Assembly: GCA_946477805.1 (NCBI GenBank)
Contig: CAMKZP010000128.1
Coordinates: 1 to 8,589 of the forward strand
Reading direction: 5' to 3'
Source of the DNA: an uncultured Enterobacter sp.
Lineage (GTDB): Bacteria; Pseudomonadota; Gammaproteobacteria; Enterobacterales; Enterobacteriaceae
DNA: 8,589 nt
Shown here piece after piece: positions 1-5,860 of the stretch; the stretch's first letter is position 1; each line of letters begins with the position of its first letter. The position numbers were made by a program, and so were the translations under genes. The notes under the pieces are model-generated. The model saw nothing but the letters and a program-made list of their open reading frames with translations, searched no databases and was not told the origin of the DNA.

Positions 1-2
1 CT

Positions 3-476
3 CTTTACCAGATCGCCAATGATTTCGCAAAGCTGACTGATTCAGGCATGGAGCCTGAAATGATAGCCGACACCCTTGATGGCATTGAGTGGGAGCTGGA
101 AGCAAAGGTCGAGCAGATCCTTGCTGTCTGCAAAAACGAATCTGCTTATGCCGAGGCGCTGAAAGAAGAAAGCAAGCGTCTTGCAGAGCGCGCAAAAGCC
201 GCAGAAAACCGTGTGTCGAGCATGAAAGATTATGTGGCCACCTCCCTCGAAACAGCAGGTAAGAAATCACTGAAGGCAGGCATTCATCAGGTAACGGTTC
301 GCGCGCCTTCCAATTCAGTAGAGATTACAGATGCCAGCGCACTTCCTCCTGAATTCGTCGAATACGAGACGAGCATCAAGCCAGACAAATTGGCTATCAA
401 ACACCAAATCGAAGCTGGCGTGGATGTACCTGGCGCGCAAATAAAACTCGGCAAACCTTCACTCATCATCAAGTAG
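3..476 (+). CDS. Siphovirus Gp157-family protein, 5' end cut by window edge
   Basis: The reading frame is open from base 3 and encodes LYQIANDFAKLTDSG just before the first internal ATG at 48. In the Gp157 family the protein normally begins with a short leader followed by a LYQIA-type segment, so the true start lies just left of the window and the ATG at 48 is internal. The visible part is 157 residues. The N-terminal half is highly charged and looks helical or coiled-coil (E and K rich, roughly residues 20-80 of the visible part). The C-terminal half is mixed and ends KLGKPSLIIK. Gp157 genes usually sit near recombination genes in PL operons; a Streptococcus homologue was linked to phage resistance, but the molecular role is unknown. 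The next gene starts 8 bases after the stop. Confidence 0.85.
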   Translation, partial: LYQIANDFAKLTDSGMEPEMIADTLDGIEWELEAKVEQILAVCKNESAYAEALKEESKRLAERAKAAENRVSSMKDYVATSLETAGKKSLKAGIHQVTVRAPSNSVEITDASALPPEFVEYETSIKPDKLAIKHQIEAGVDVPGAQIKLGKPSLIIK

Positions 477-484
477 GAGGAGCC

Positions 485-913
485 ATGAAACGCACACCCT
501 TCTACCGCAGGCCCGGGCGAACCGGGCAATTCTCAGGCCTCCGCGAACGCGTTATCTGGATGATTCAGACTCGCGGCCGCCCGATCACCGGCAGCGAAAT
601 CGCTGAGAAGTTTGGCGTAACACTTATCGAGTTTAACCGTGTTGCCAACGGCATCACCCGCGGCTCCGGACAGATAGCTCAGATCGTTGAGTCTGAGAAA
701 TGGCTCAACGAAGACGGCATCTGCGACCGCACTTTCGACCTGGTCACGAAACCAAAGGTCGTAACGCCGCAGGGTAAATCACGCCTGTTCACCCGGCGCG
801 CCATTGAGCAATCGCAGGAAGGCAGGCGGCAGGAGTGCATTGAACGTGCAGAACGCCGTAGCCGCCTGATTGCTCAGGGCCTCTACATCGACGAAATGGA
901 GTCAGTGCTATGA
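485..913 (+). CDS. Phage protein with winged-helix-like N-terminal domain
   Basis: A 142-residue basic protein. Residues about 18-60 look like a helix-turn-helix: a helix LRERVIWMIQTRG, then PITGSEIAEKFGV with the turn at about residues 37-45, then a second helix. The C-terminal half is rich in Arg and Glu (QSQEGRRQECIERAERRSR) and probably helical. The start is set by a strong ribosome site (AGGAGG at 476-481). The stop overlaps the next start as ATGA. DNA binding and a role in phage regulation are inferred from the fold-like pattern only; I do not recognise a named family. Confidence 0.75.
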   Translation: MKRTPFYRRPGRTGQFSGLRERVIWMIQTRGRPITGSEIAEKFGVTLIEFNRVANGITRGSGQIAQIVESEKWLNEDGICDRTFDLVTKPKVVTPQGKSRLFTRRAIEQSQEGRRQECIERAERRSRLIAQGLYIDEMESVL

Positions 914-1077
914 AAGCGTGGTCTCTCGAAGAGCTGGCGCTGCTGTGGCGACACTCAAACGCTGAAGTCGCAGAGATTACCGGCCGCAGCATTGAAGAGG
1001 TCGGAGATAAGCGGCTGCAAACCAATATTGAGCGTAATGGCTGGGATGTTAACGATCCGGAGCGGGAGGATGTATGA
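910..1077 (+). CDS. Small phage protein, 55 aa, possible SANT/HTH-like fold
   Basis: The short frame begins at an ATG that overlaps the previous stop (ATGA, 910-913) and ends in a TGA that overlaps the next ATG (1074-1077). It encodes 55 residues beginning MKAWSLEELALLW. The pattern 'W-x-x-EE-x-x-L-L ... SNAEVAEITGRSIEEV...KR' resembles a small Myb/SANT-like or homeodomain-like helix-turn-helix in which residues about 16-36 would form the turn and recognition helix, common among tiny phage proteins. A GGAG at 898-901 lies 8 bases before the start. Tight overlap on both sides and sensible amino-acid composition make it a real gene. Its function is unknown. Confidence 0.8.
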   Translation: MKAWSLEELALLWRHSNAEVAEITGRSIEEVGDKRLQTNIERNGWDVNDPEREDV

Positions 1078-1625
1078 CCGATTACACCGGCAGCAACACG
1101 CCAGCGGATCAGCGCGACCTCTGGCGCACTCCACCAGCCCTCTTCGCCTCCCTTGATGCTGAGTTCTGCTTCCAGCTGGATGCCGCCGCGGCGCCTCATA
1201 ACGCACTGTGCAGGAAGTTCATCACCGCCGAGCAGAACACGCTGGAAACGCCGTGGGCTGATTACCTGAATGTGCCAGGCTACGTCTGGCTGAACCCGCC
1301 ATACAGCGACATCACTCCGTTCGTTAAGAAGGCCGCTGCCGAGAGCGGAAATCAGATCGGTACGGTGATGCTTGTTCCGGCAGACACTTCGGTTGGCTGG
1401 TTCAAGGAAGCTATCCAGACCGCCAGCGAGGTTCGCTTCATCACCGCCGGGCGGCTGGCATTTATCAACCCGGTCACCGGTAAGCCAGTCAGCGGAAATA
1501 ATAAAGGCAGCATGCTCATTATCTGGCGACCGTACCCGCGTATACACTGCCACTTCGCAACTGTGGACCGGGACGAGCTGATGGCTTTCGGGGCGAAACT
1601 TCTCGCCCGCCGGGAGGCCGCATGA
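1074..1625 (+). CDS. Phage DNA N-6-adenine methyltransferase, Dam-like
   Basis: A 183-residue protein matching the phage N-6-adenine-methyltransferase (Dam, PF05869-type) family. It begins with a segment DLWRTPPALFASLDAEF (15-31) typical of that family, has a probable S-adenosylmethionine-binding part around LDAAAAP (35-41), and carries the catalytic NPPY motif at residues 74-77 (LNPPYSD), the [DN]PPY signature of adenine N6 methylation. The length is normal and the key motif is intact. GGGAGG at 1064-1069 precedes the ATG, which overlaps the upstream stop. It most likely methylates adenine in phage and host DNA, perhaps to protect against restriction or to alter Dam-dependent control; target specificity cannot be read from sequence. 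Confidence 0.92.
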   Translation: MTDYTGSNTPADQRDLWRTPPALFASLDAEFCFQLDAAAAPHNALCRKFITAEQNTLETPWADYLNVPGYVWLNPPYSDITPFVKKAAAESGNQIGTVMLVPADTSVGWFKEAIQTASEVRFITAGRLAFINPVTGKPVSGNNKGSMLIIWRPYPRIHCHFATVDRDELMAFGAKLLARREAA

Positions 1626-1840
1626 CGCCAGAAACAGACAACGCCATCCGCGCAGCCTGCCGCCGCTGCACCGAAGAAATCCAGCAGGCCATGCGCAAGA
1701 ATCCAAAGCCTAACTGGAACGAAACGGTGCCTCCCATCATCAACAGGCATCACAAGAAAATTGAAGCTCTGGGAGTTAGCCTCCTGGAGTTCGTCGTATA
1801 CACAGGTCGGCTTAATCGCCGCTTCGGAGCAGAACAATGA
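1622..1840 (+). CDS. Conserved-type small phage protein, 72 aa
   Basis: Starts at an ATG overlapping the methyltransferase stop (ATGA), with GGGAGG at 1612-1617. The protein has an N-terminal AIRAACRRCTEEI segment with a C-x-x-C pair (residues 13 and 16), then a run of charged residues, two adjacent His residues (HH, 43-44), and a hydrophobic GVSLLEFVVYTGRLNRRF tail. Two Cys and two His could bind a metal, but the spacing is not a standard zinc finger. I recall similar small proteins in other enterobacterial phages but no assigned function. Its stop overlaps the next gene's ATG. Confidence 0.75.
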   Translation: MTPETDNAIRAACRRCTEEIQQAMRKNPKPNWNETVPPIINRHHKKIEALGVSLLEFVVYTGRLNRRFGAEQ

Positions 1841-2178
1841 GCAAGGTGACTTTTGTCGTAGATTTTGAGGATGGGAAAGAACCAGCAGTGCATTCCCGCA
1901 TGAACATTCTTGGGGGAGAGTTGGCGGCGGTTGCGTGGAAAGATGCGATTAAATCAGAGGTTGTTTCCGTAAATGATGGGCTTCCTGCTTCTAATCAACA
2001 GTGTTTGTTATTTGACGCTAACGGCGAGGGTTGGGTCATTGGTTGGCGCTCAGTTTGGCTTTCAGACTGCATGACTGAAACTGGTGACTGGGATTGGAGC
2101 TATCAGATTGAGAGTCTGGATGATGAGGAAATGAACATTACTCATTGGGCACCCACACCTCCGGTGCCAGAGGTATGA
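1837..2178 (+). CDS. DUF551-like phage protein, 113 aa
   Basis: The C-terminus (NITHWAPTPPVPEV) matches the ending of DUF551 domains, which typically finish '(V/I)THWMPLP-PP'. The middle is rich in Trp and Gly (GEGWVIGWRSVW, GDWDWSY), also as in that family, where a short beta-rich domain is expected. The N-terminal half (MSKVTFVVDFEDGKEPAV...) is less familiar and may be a different small domain. A CGGAG at 1825-1829 lies 7 bases before the ATG, which overlaps the upstream stop. Base composition is lower in G+C than the flanking genes (29 of 60 at 1921-1980), suggesting later acquisition. A second DUF551-like end occurs in the gene at 4781-5368. Function unknown. Confidence 0.75.
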   Translation: MSKVTFVVDFEDGKEPAVHSRMNILGGELAAVAWKDAIKSEVVSVNDGLPASNQQCLLFDANGEGWVIGWRSVWLSDCMTETGDWDWSYQIESLDDEEMNITHWAPTPPVPEV

Positions 2179-2264
2179 AGGCATTAATCACCAAGTCGCT
2201 ATTGCGACCTTTTTTATTGCTGGCGTTCACCTTCAACCGAATTAACCGAGAGTTTCAGGAGTAG
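2175..2264 (+). CDS. Possible 29-aa membrane-type peptide, coupled ORF
   Basis: A short frame starting at an ATG that overlaps the previous stop (ATGA, 2175-2178) and ending TAG at 2262-2264, just after the ribosome site of the next gene. It encodes MKALITKSLLRPFLLLAFTF followed by a polar NRINREFQE-type tail, a short hydrophobic stretch with basic flanks. The coupling and fit up to the next ribosome site support translation. However, the stretch holding a hairpin and six Ts (2195-2215) may instead be a terminator, so the frame may be fortuitous. Confidence 0.4.
   Translation: MKALITKSLLRPFLLLAFTFNRINREFQE
2195..2215 (+). terminator. Possible rho-independent terminator
   Basis: GTCGC (2195-2199), loop TATT, GCGAC (2204-2208), then C and six Ts (2210-2215): a five-pair GC-rich stem with a four-base loop followed by a T tract. 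It lies just after the DUF551-like gene and 55 bases before the next start. The stem is short, so strength is uncertain. Within a PL operon such a signal would be overridden by N-type antitermination. Confidence 0.5.
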
Positions 2265-2269
2265 TGATT

Positions 2270-2620
2270 ATGAAAGATTTTAAGGGCACCCCGGGAAAGT
2301 GGAGCTTTTCTCACAGTTGTGTAAGTGACGACAACGTGGCTTGCATAGAAATTAATTCAACAGAATCGCTGCACGAAATTGCTTATCTACAAAGTACGCC
2401 ACTAAACATCGGAGGAGATGGGCAGACATCCTTCGATAAAACAATCGCGAATGCGAACCTGATAGCAGCAGCGCCTGATTTGCTGGATGCGCTGCAATGC
2501 CTATTCGACAACTATAAGCAGCTCGCTGATTCGGGCGATGCCGGTAACTGGCGGCTCGAAGATGAGCCTGCCGGAAAGAAAGCGCTGAACGCCATCAACA
2601 AAGCCCTCGGTAAGGAGTGA
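2270..2620 (+). CDS. Phage protein with NANLIAAAPDLL motif, 116 aa
   Basis: The protein has two marks common in lambdoid accessory proteins: an N-terminal FKGTPGKW and a NANLIAAAPDLLDALQ helix near the middle (about residues 63-78), followed by AINKALGKE at the end. I recognise this type as widespread in enterobacterial phages, but no function is established that I know of. I choose the ATG at 2270 rather than the in-frame GTG at 2264, because AGGAG (2257-2261) is 8 bases from the ATG and only 2 from the GTG. The first half has lower G+C than the second. Its stop overlaps the ribosome site of the next gene. Confidence 0.8.
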   Translation: MKDFKGTPGKWSFSHSCVSDDNVACIEINSTESLHEIAYLQSTPLNIGGDGQTSFDKTIANANLIAAAPDLLDALQCLFDNYKQLADSGDAGNWRLEDEPAGKKALNAINKALGKE

Positions 2621-2622
2621 CC

Positions 2623-2841
2623 ATGGACATCATCGATACCGCAGCAGAGATTGAAGAGCTTCAGCGTAACGCTGCCCTATCCGCTCACCGCATCGACCAC
2701 AATGCCGTATCAGCTGAGCGTTGTGAAGAATGCGACGAACCAATTCCCGAGCCGCGGCGCGCTGCCGTTCCTGGATGCCAGACGTGCGCCAGTTGCCAGG
2801 AAGAAATCGAACTCAAGAATAAGCAGAGGGGGACCCAGTGA
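2623..2841 (+). CDS. DksA/TraR-type C4 zinc-finger protein, lambda Orf73-like
   Basis: A 72-residue protein with the zinc finger C34-x2-C37-x17-C55-x2-C58; an additional Cys is at 52. The start (MDIIDTAAEIEELQRNAAL) and the CEECDEPIPEPRR and CQTCASCQEEIEL segments closely resemble lambda Orf73 and other short phage DksA/TraR proteins. Full-length DksA and TraR bind RNA polymerase through the secondary channel and change promoter response to ppGpp. This short form keeps the finger and a brief helix but lacks the long coiled-coil of DksA, so its effect on polymerase is not assured. ATG 2623 is preferred over GTG 2617, which lies inside the AAGGAG ribosome site (2612-2617). Confidence 0.85.
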   Translation: MDIIDTAAEIEELQRNAALSAHRIDHNAVSAERCEECDEPIPEPRRAAVPGCQTCASCQEEIELKNKQRGTQ

Positions 2842-3512
2842 AAGAGCGCGGAATGATATTTAACGGCGAGATGGTGCGCGCCATTCTCGGCGGCCGGAAG
2901 ACGCAGACGCGGCGCATCATGAAAGTTCAGCCGTCTGATGGCTTCCACCCAACGCATAACGGTTACGATCTGGATTTAAACGCACACTGGTACACGCCTG
3001 GCGTGGTCGATAAAAACGGATACCTGCAGCCTGCTAAGAAAGATGTATTTGGCATTGCAGATGAGAATGAAGGCTACACCTTCCCGTTCGGTGCCGTCGG
3101 CGACCGCATCTTGGTACGGGAGACGTGGGCAGAGGCTGGAGCCAGCGCGCCGGATCTGAAACTTTATCGCGCAAATTACCCTGAGCACGTACCAATTCAT
3201 TACGAAAATGTGCCGCCAGCCTCAGATATTCGCTGGACGCCTTCAATTCACATGCCGCGCTGGGCCAGTCGCATCACTCTGGAAATTACCGGCGTGCGTG
3301 TTGAGCGGCTTAGAGATCTGAGTGAGGACGATGCAAAGTCAGAAGGCATTACGCCGCCTTCTGGCGGAGTTCTTCCCGGCTGGGAATATCGCATTAACTT
3401 CCGTGACCTTTGGATGAGCATCTACGGTTCCGAAAACTGGGAAGCTAACCCATGGGTTTGGGTTATCGAATTTAAGGTGGTGCCCAATGTTCAGGATAAT
3501 CCAGAGGGTTAA
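2838..3512 (+). CDS. ASCH-domain-like phage protein, 224 aa
   Basis: Starts with GTG overlapping the previous stop (GTGA, 2838-2841); a purine-rich AGAGGGGG lies upstream. Residues 6-28 (MIFNGEMVRAIL, then GRKTQTRRI at 19-27) are the typical opening of a common phage protein related to ASCH domains, folds thought to bind RNA or modified nucleotides. Other recurring segments are GDRILVRETWA (89-98), MPRWASRITLEITGVRVERL (139-158) and NPWVWVIEF near the end. It seems full length. Similar genes are sometimes labelled 'morphogenetic protein', for which there is no support here. The role is unknown; RNA or nucleotide binding is an inference from the fold. Confidence 0.8.
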   Translation: MKERGMIFNGEMVRAILGGRKTQTRRIMKVQPSDGFHPTHNGYDLDLNAHWYTPGVVDKNGYLQPAKKDVFGIADENEGYTFPFGAVGDRILVRETWAEAGASAPDLKLYRANYPEHVPIHYENVPPASDIRWTPSIHMPRWASRITLEITGVRVERLRDLSEDDAKSEGITPPSGGVLPGWEYRINFRDLWMSIYGSENWEANPWVWVIEFKVVPNVQDNPEG

Positions 3513-3517
3513 TTCAC

Positions 3518-4174
3518 ATGATTGAGAATTTTTCGGAAGGGGAAAAGCGCTGGCGCCTAACAATGATCGAGCGCCTTCCAAGGGAGAGCGGCAAGAACAG
3601 GAAAGGCAGGTTCATCTGCGAATGCGGAAATGAGACCGTCGCAGTTATCAGTAGGGTTAAATCTGGCCTTACTAAATCTTGCGGCTGCCTGAGCCGGGAG
3701 GTTTCCGTCAGGCTAAGGACTAAGCATGGCCAGCATGGTTCTGAAACTTATGGAACGTGGTGCGCAATGCTGTCTCGGTGCGAAAACCCCAGCAATGTAA
3801 ATTACAAAAATTACGGAGGTCGTGGGATTACCGTTTGTGACCGCTGGCATGAATTCAGCGAGTTCTTTGCTGATATGGGTGAAAGGCCACGCGGAATGAC
3901 CATCGATAGGATTGACAATAATCTTGGGTATTTCCCCGGGAACTGTCGATGGGCCACTCAGTCTGATCAGACCAAGAATCAGAGGAAAAGGAGTGGCTGC
4001 ACATCAAATTGCAAAGGGGTTAGCCTTACCAAACATGGTCGTTGGGAGGCGCACATTTCAATCGATGGGAAAAGAACCTCTCTTGGACGTTTCGACACCG
4101 AGGAAGAGGCGTCGGCCGCTCATCAATTAGCCCGCGCTAAAAGAGATGAGAAACATGAAGAGTCGACTTTTTAG
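3518..4174 (+). CDS. HNH-AP2 homing-endonuclease-like protein
   Basis: A 218-residue protein with three parts. Residues 32-58 carry a Cys cluster C34-x-C36 ... C55-x-C57 (FICECGNE ... SCGCLSR) likely to bind zinc. Residues about 77-156 form an HNH-like nuclease module with YGTWCAMLSRCENP, YGGRGITVCDRW, then the core TIDRIDNN (128-135), GNCRWAT (141-147) and NQR; this is the common phage variant in which 'DRID' stands where classical HNH has His-His. Residues about 164-207 form an AP2-type DNA-binding domain (CKGVSLTKHGRWEAHISIDG, then TSLGRFDTEEEASAAH). The ATG at 3518 follows AGAGGG (3503-3508) at 9 bases. G+C is lower than neighbours (25 of 60 at 3781-3840 against 35 of 60 at 4921-4980), fitting a mobile gene. 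Its 3' end overlaps the next gene by 20 bases. Confidence 0.9.
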   Translation: MIENFSEGEKRWRLTMIERLPRESGKNRKGRFICECGNETVAVISRVKSGLTKSCGCLSREVSVRLRTKHGQHGSETYGTWCAMLSRCENPSNVNYKNYGGRGITVCDRWHEFSEFFADMGERPRGMTIDRIDNNLGYFPGNCRWATQSDQTKNQRKRSGCTSNCKGVSLTKHGRWEAHISIDGKRTSLGRFDTEEEASAAHQLARAKRDEKHEESTF

Positions 4175-4454
4175 CTTCCTGATGCCTGGGGAGTATTACT
4201 CTGATTGCCACGGCGCGCCATGCAAAATCCTCCGCGCTACCCACGAAGTCATCCACTACATCCGCAACGGTCGCACCTGCATCGCCAGCATGGGCCGCTT
4301 TCAGCATGAATTCGAGCCGATGACCAAAGTACAGGCCGAGCGGATCGCCGAAGAAATCGAAACAGCAGAACACATCGAAAAATTAAGGAGCATGAGACGT
4401 GATCGGAATACTCAAGCCAGTACCGGAATCGCAGTGGCCGGTACGATGCCATGA
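4155..4454 (+). CDS. DUF4222-like phage protein, 99 aa
   Basis: The segment MPGEYYSDCHGAPCKILRAT, then HYIRNGRTCIASMGRFQHEF (about residues 10-53) resembles DUF4222 domains, small beta-rich phage domains with a '(Y)-x-D-x-x-G ... V-x-x-(V/I)R-G ... C ... RF-x-x-EF' pattern. The C-terminal half is charged and helical (KVQAERIAEEIETAEHIEKL). I choose ATG 4155, preceded by GAGATGAG-type purines, over the in-frame ATG 4146; the first is only weakly better. The start lies within the 3' end of the HNH gene and the last 56 bases overlap the next gene. Function unknown. Confidence 0.7.
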   Translation: MKSRLFSFLMPGEYYSDCHGAPCKILRATHEVIHYIRNGRTCIASMGRFQHEFEPMTKVQAERIAEEIETAEHIEKLRSMRRDRNTQASTGIAVAGTMP

Positions 4455-4740
4455 CCCAAAACGGAGCAACGTGTGGGCTAACTCGTATTTTCTGGTTCAG
4501 GAGTTTCAGGAAGACGATGGCGTCATTCGCCTAACGGTGAACACCACCAGCATTGGCGGCTCTGGCCGGTGGAAGGATGGCATCAGCTGGGATGCGTTGC
4601 AGGAGATAAAGTCAGCGGTCGGCTATGGGGATCGGGATGCCGTGGAGATTTACCCTCGGGATTCTGATGTGGTGAACGTGGCGAACATGCGCCACCTGTG
4701 TATTACGCCGGAGCCGATTAGCTTCGCCTGGCGGAAGTAA
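4399..4740 (+). CDS. DUF7694-like phage protein, 113 aa
   Basis: Starts with GTG at 4399, which has AAGGAG (4385-4390) 8 bases upstream; no ATG in this frame is better placed. The protein shows segments that recur in a conserved phage family: an N-terminal PESQWP, YFLVQEF (31-37), RLTVNTTSIG, WDALQEIKSAVGYGDRDAVE, then IYPRDSD and the ending VVNVANMRHLCI ... PISFAWRK. I recall these as the family now called DUF7694. The name is from memory. No catalytic motif is apparent. It overlaps the upstream gene by 56 bases and is followed by a 40-base gap. Confidence 0.75.
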   Translation: MIGILKPVPESQWPVRCHDPKRSNVWANSYFLVQEFQEDDGVIRLTVNTTSIGGSGRWKDGISWDALQEIKSAVGYGDRDAVEIYPRDSDVVNVANMRHLCITPEPISFAWRK

Positions 4741-4780
4741 TTTAACGCTGCGCGCCCAGCGTGCGGCATGAGGAGAAAGC

Positions 4781-5368
4781 GTGAAAACTTACGAATCGAA
4801 GAAATCGCAGTTCACCAGAAACCTGATCCGGCGGCGCCACGCTGAATGGTCAGAAAAGACCTTCGGCAATGTCGCCCCCATCGGACCGCTGAAGCACCTT
4901 TCGAAAGAGGCGCTGGAAGCTGCTGCCGATCCTGGTGACCTCAGCGAATGGGCTGATATGCAGTTCCTGCTATGGGACGCGCAGCGGCGCGCTGGTATCA
5001 CCGATGAGCAAATCACCGCGTCGATGGAAGAAAAGCTAAAGGTGAATATGGCGCGCCAGTGGCCGGAGCCGAAAGACGGCGAACCGCGCCTGCACATCAA
5101 AACCGGTGGAAACACTCCGGTGATTCAGGATGGTTGGGTAGCCTGCAGTGAGCGGATGCCGGACAATGGTGGTGAATCACGCAGGCTCTATTTGTGCTGG
5201 GGAACCTATCATGATGGCGATGAACCTGGTCATATTCCCGCATGGCTCTTTATTCACCCAACTTATGGATGGTTTGAGTGGCAGCCGGTAGAGGATGACT
5301 GCAACCCGAAATCGGTCGTCATTACCCACTGGATGTCGCTGCCAGCAGCACCACAGCAGGAGGAATGA
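4781..5368 (+). CDS. DUF550-DUF551 fusion, putative dATP/dGTP pyrophosphohydrolase
   Basis: A 195-residue protein. Residues about 8-107 are a DUF550 domain (TFGNVAPIGPLKHLSKEAL ... PGDLSEWADMQFLLWDAQRR), which is related to MazG-type nucleotide pyrophosphohydrolases; acidic residues E43, E46 and E56, D59 fit the ExxE ... ExxD metal-binding pattern, although the gap between the pairs (9 residues) is shorter than in classical MazG. Residues about 118-190 are DUF551 (DGWVACSERMPDNGG ... VVITHWMSLPAAP). The pair occurs as a fusion in other lambdoid phages. It may hydrolyse purine deoxynucleotides in the phage-infected cell, an inference from the family. GTG start with GAGGAG at 4770-4775, 5 bases upstream. 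Confidence 0.88.
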   Translation: MKTYESKKSQFTRNLIRRRHAEWSEKTFGNVAPIGPLKHLSKEALEAAADPGDLSEWADMQFLLWDAQRRAGITDEQITASMEEKLKVNMARQWPEPKDGEPRLHIKTGGNTPVIQDGWVACSERMPDNGGESRRLYLCWGTYHDGDEPGHIPAWLFIHPTYGWFEWQPVEDDCNPKSVVITHWMSLPAAPQQEE

Positions 5369-5550
5369 TGGAACTTGCAAAATGCCAGCCTACCCAAGAC
5401 CCGTTGAGAGCTTGCGGGTTCAGCGGTGAAAAAACCGCTATCGCCAGCTGGGTTTCCAGCAAGCTCAGGGCCGCCTGGTTTTACGACAGGCGCGTACCTG
5501 AAGCGCATGTCACACCGTATTGGGTTAGTCCGCAGTGGGAGGCTCGATGA
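5368..5550 (+). CDS. Small phage protein of unknown function, 60 aa
   Basis: Two ATGs are possible: 5365, which overlaps the previous stop, and 5368. AGGAGG (5358-5363) is one base from the first and four from the second, so 5368 is the likelier start. The protein (MELAKCQPTQDPLRACGFSG ... SSKLRAAWFYDRRVPEAH ... PYWVSPQWEAR) has two Cys and several Trp and Tyr, with no motif I recognise and no membrane segment. Tight coupling to the genes on both sides (its stop forms ATGA with the next start) supports it being real. Confidence 0.6.
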   Translation: MELAKCQPTQDPLRACGFSGEKTAIASWVSSKLRAAWFYDRRVPEAHVTPYWVSPQWEAR

Positions 5551-5624
5551 CGCAAGGAATGAGAGAGCATCGCGCGTTTGTGTTAGTCGCAATGATTAAC
5601 CGAAGAAAGCGCAAATCACCATGA
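5547..5624 (+). CDS. Very small coupled ORF, 25 aa
   Basis: Starts at an ATG overlapping the previous stop (5547-5550), with a good ribosome site GGGAGG at 5537-5542, four bases upstream. It encodes MTQGMREHRAFVLVAMINRR plus a basic tail, and ends at TGA 5622-5624, immediately before the terminator hairpin at 5626. The ribosome site and the placement make translation plausible. Size prevents a firm call; no function is suggested. Confidence 0.45.
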   Translation: MTQGMREHRAFVLVAMINRRKRKSP

Positions 5625-5625
5625 C

Positions 5626-5652
5626 AAACTCGCACCTAGCGGGTTTTTCTTT
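5626..5652 (+). terminator. Rho-independent terminator inside the operon
   Basis: AAACTCGC (5626-5633), loop ACCTA, GCGGGTTT (5639-5646) pair over eight positions with one T-G wobble, followed by TTCTTT. The hairpin begins two bases after a stop codon and ends before the ribosome site of the next gene, the expected position. It separates the accessory run from the membrane-protein, xis and int genes, so those need antitermination or their own promoter in the lysogen. Confidence 0.75.
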
Positions 5653-5665
5653 ATCCGGAGTCCGT

Positions 5666-5860
5666 ATGCAAATCACCCTTCCCAAATGGCTGGGCCTCCT
5701 TGTCATGCTTATTTTGTGCCCAGGAGTATGCACCTTCTGTGCAGTATTTCTGATGATTTACACAGATGATAAGTGGAGTTACTTCGTCGCGGGCGCAATA
5801 GCACTCAATGCTTTCCTCCAGGCCCGAGGTATTTACAGGATACTACGCGATGCAGGCTAA
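5666..5860 (+). CDS. Small membrane protein, 64 aa, two predicted helices
   Basis: The frame is open from an ATG at 5621, but the terminator stem lies between 5626 and 5646, and GGAG (5657-5660) stands 5 bases before the ATG at 5666, so 5666 is taken as the start. The protein has a long hydrophobic stretch WLGLLVMLILCPGVCTFCAV (8-27, continuing to about 32), a short polar TDDKW turn, and a second one (about 38-54, YFVAGAIALNAFL), ending with a basic RGIYRILRDAG. It probably sits in the inner membrane. A holin role is possible by size but the position near xis, far from lysis genes, argues against it. Confidence 0.7.
   Translation: MQITLPKWLGLLVMLILCPGVCTFCAVFLMIYTDDKWSYFVAGAIALNAFLQARGIYRILRDAG

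Noticed and set aside
789..1706. 305-residue minus-strand open frame opposite the methyltransferase region
   Set aside because: It lies antisense to four tightly packed, recognisable genes, is rich in Cys, Arg and Trp with no domain pattern, and has no support from gene order. It is a shadow of GC-rich coding DNA.
4745..4762. Hairpin ACGCTG-CGCGCC-CAGCGT before the DUF550-DUF551 gene
   Set aside because: It has a six-pair stem but no T tract, so it is not a terminator; it might influence translation but nothing more supports this.
5666..5860. Holin assignment for the two-helix membrane protein
   Set aside because: Size and helices would allow it, but it lies beside xis, not next to endolysin or spanin genes, and none of these is in the window.
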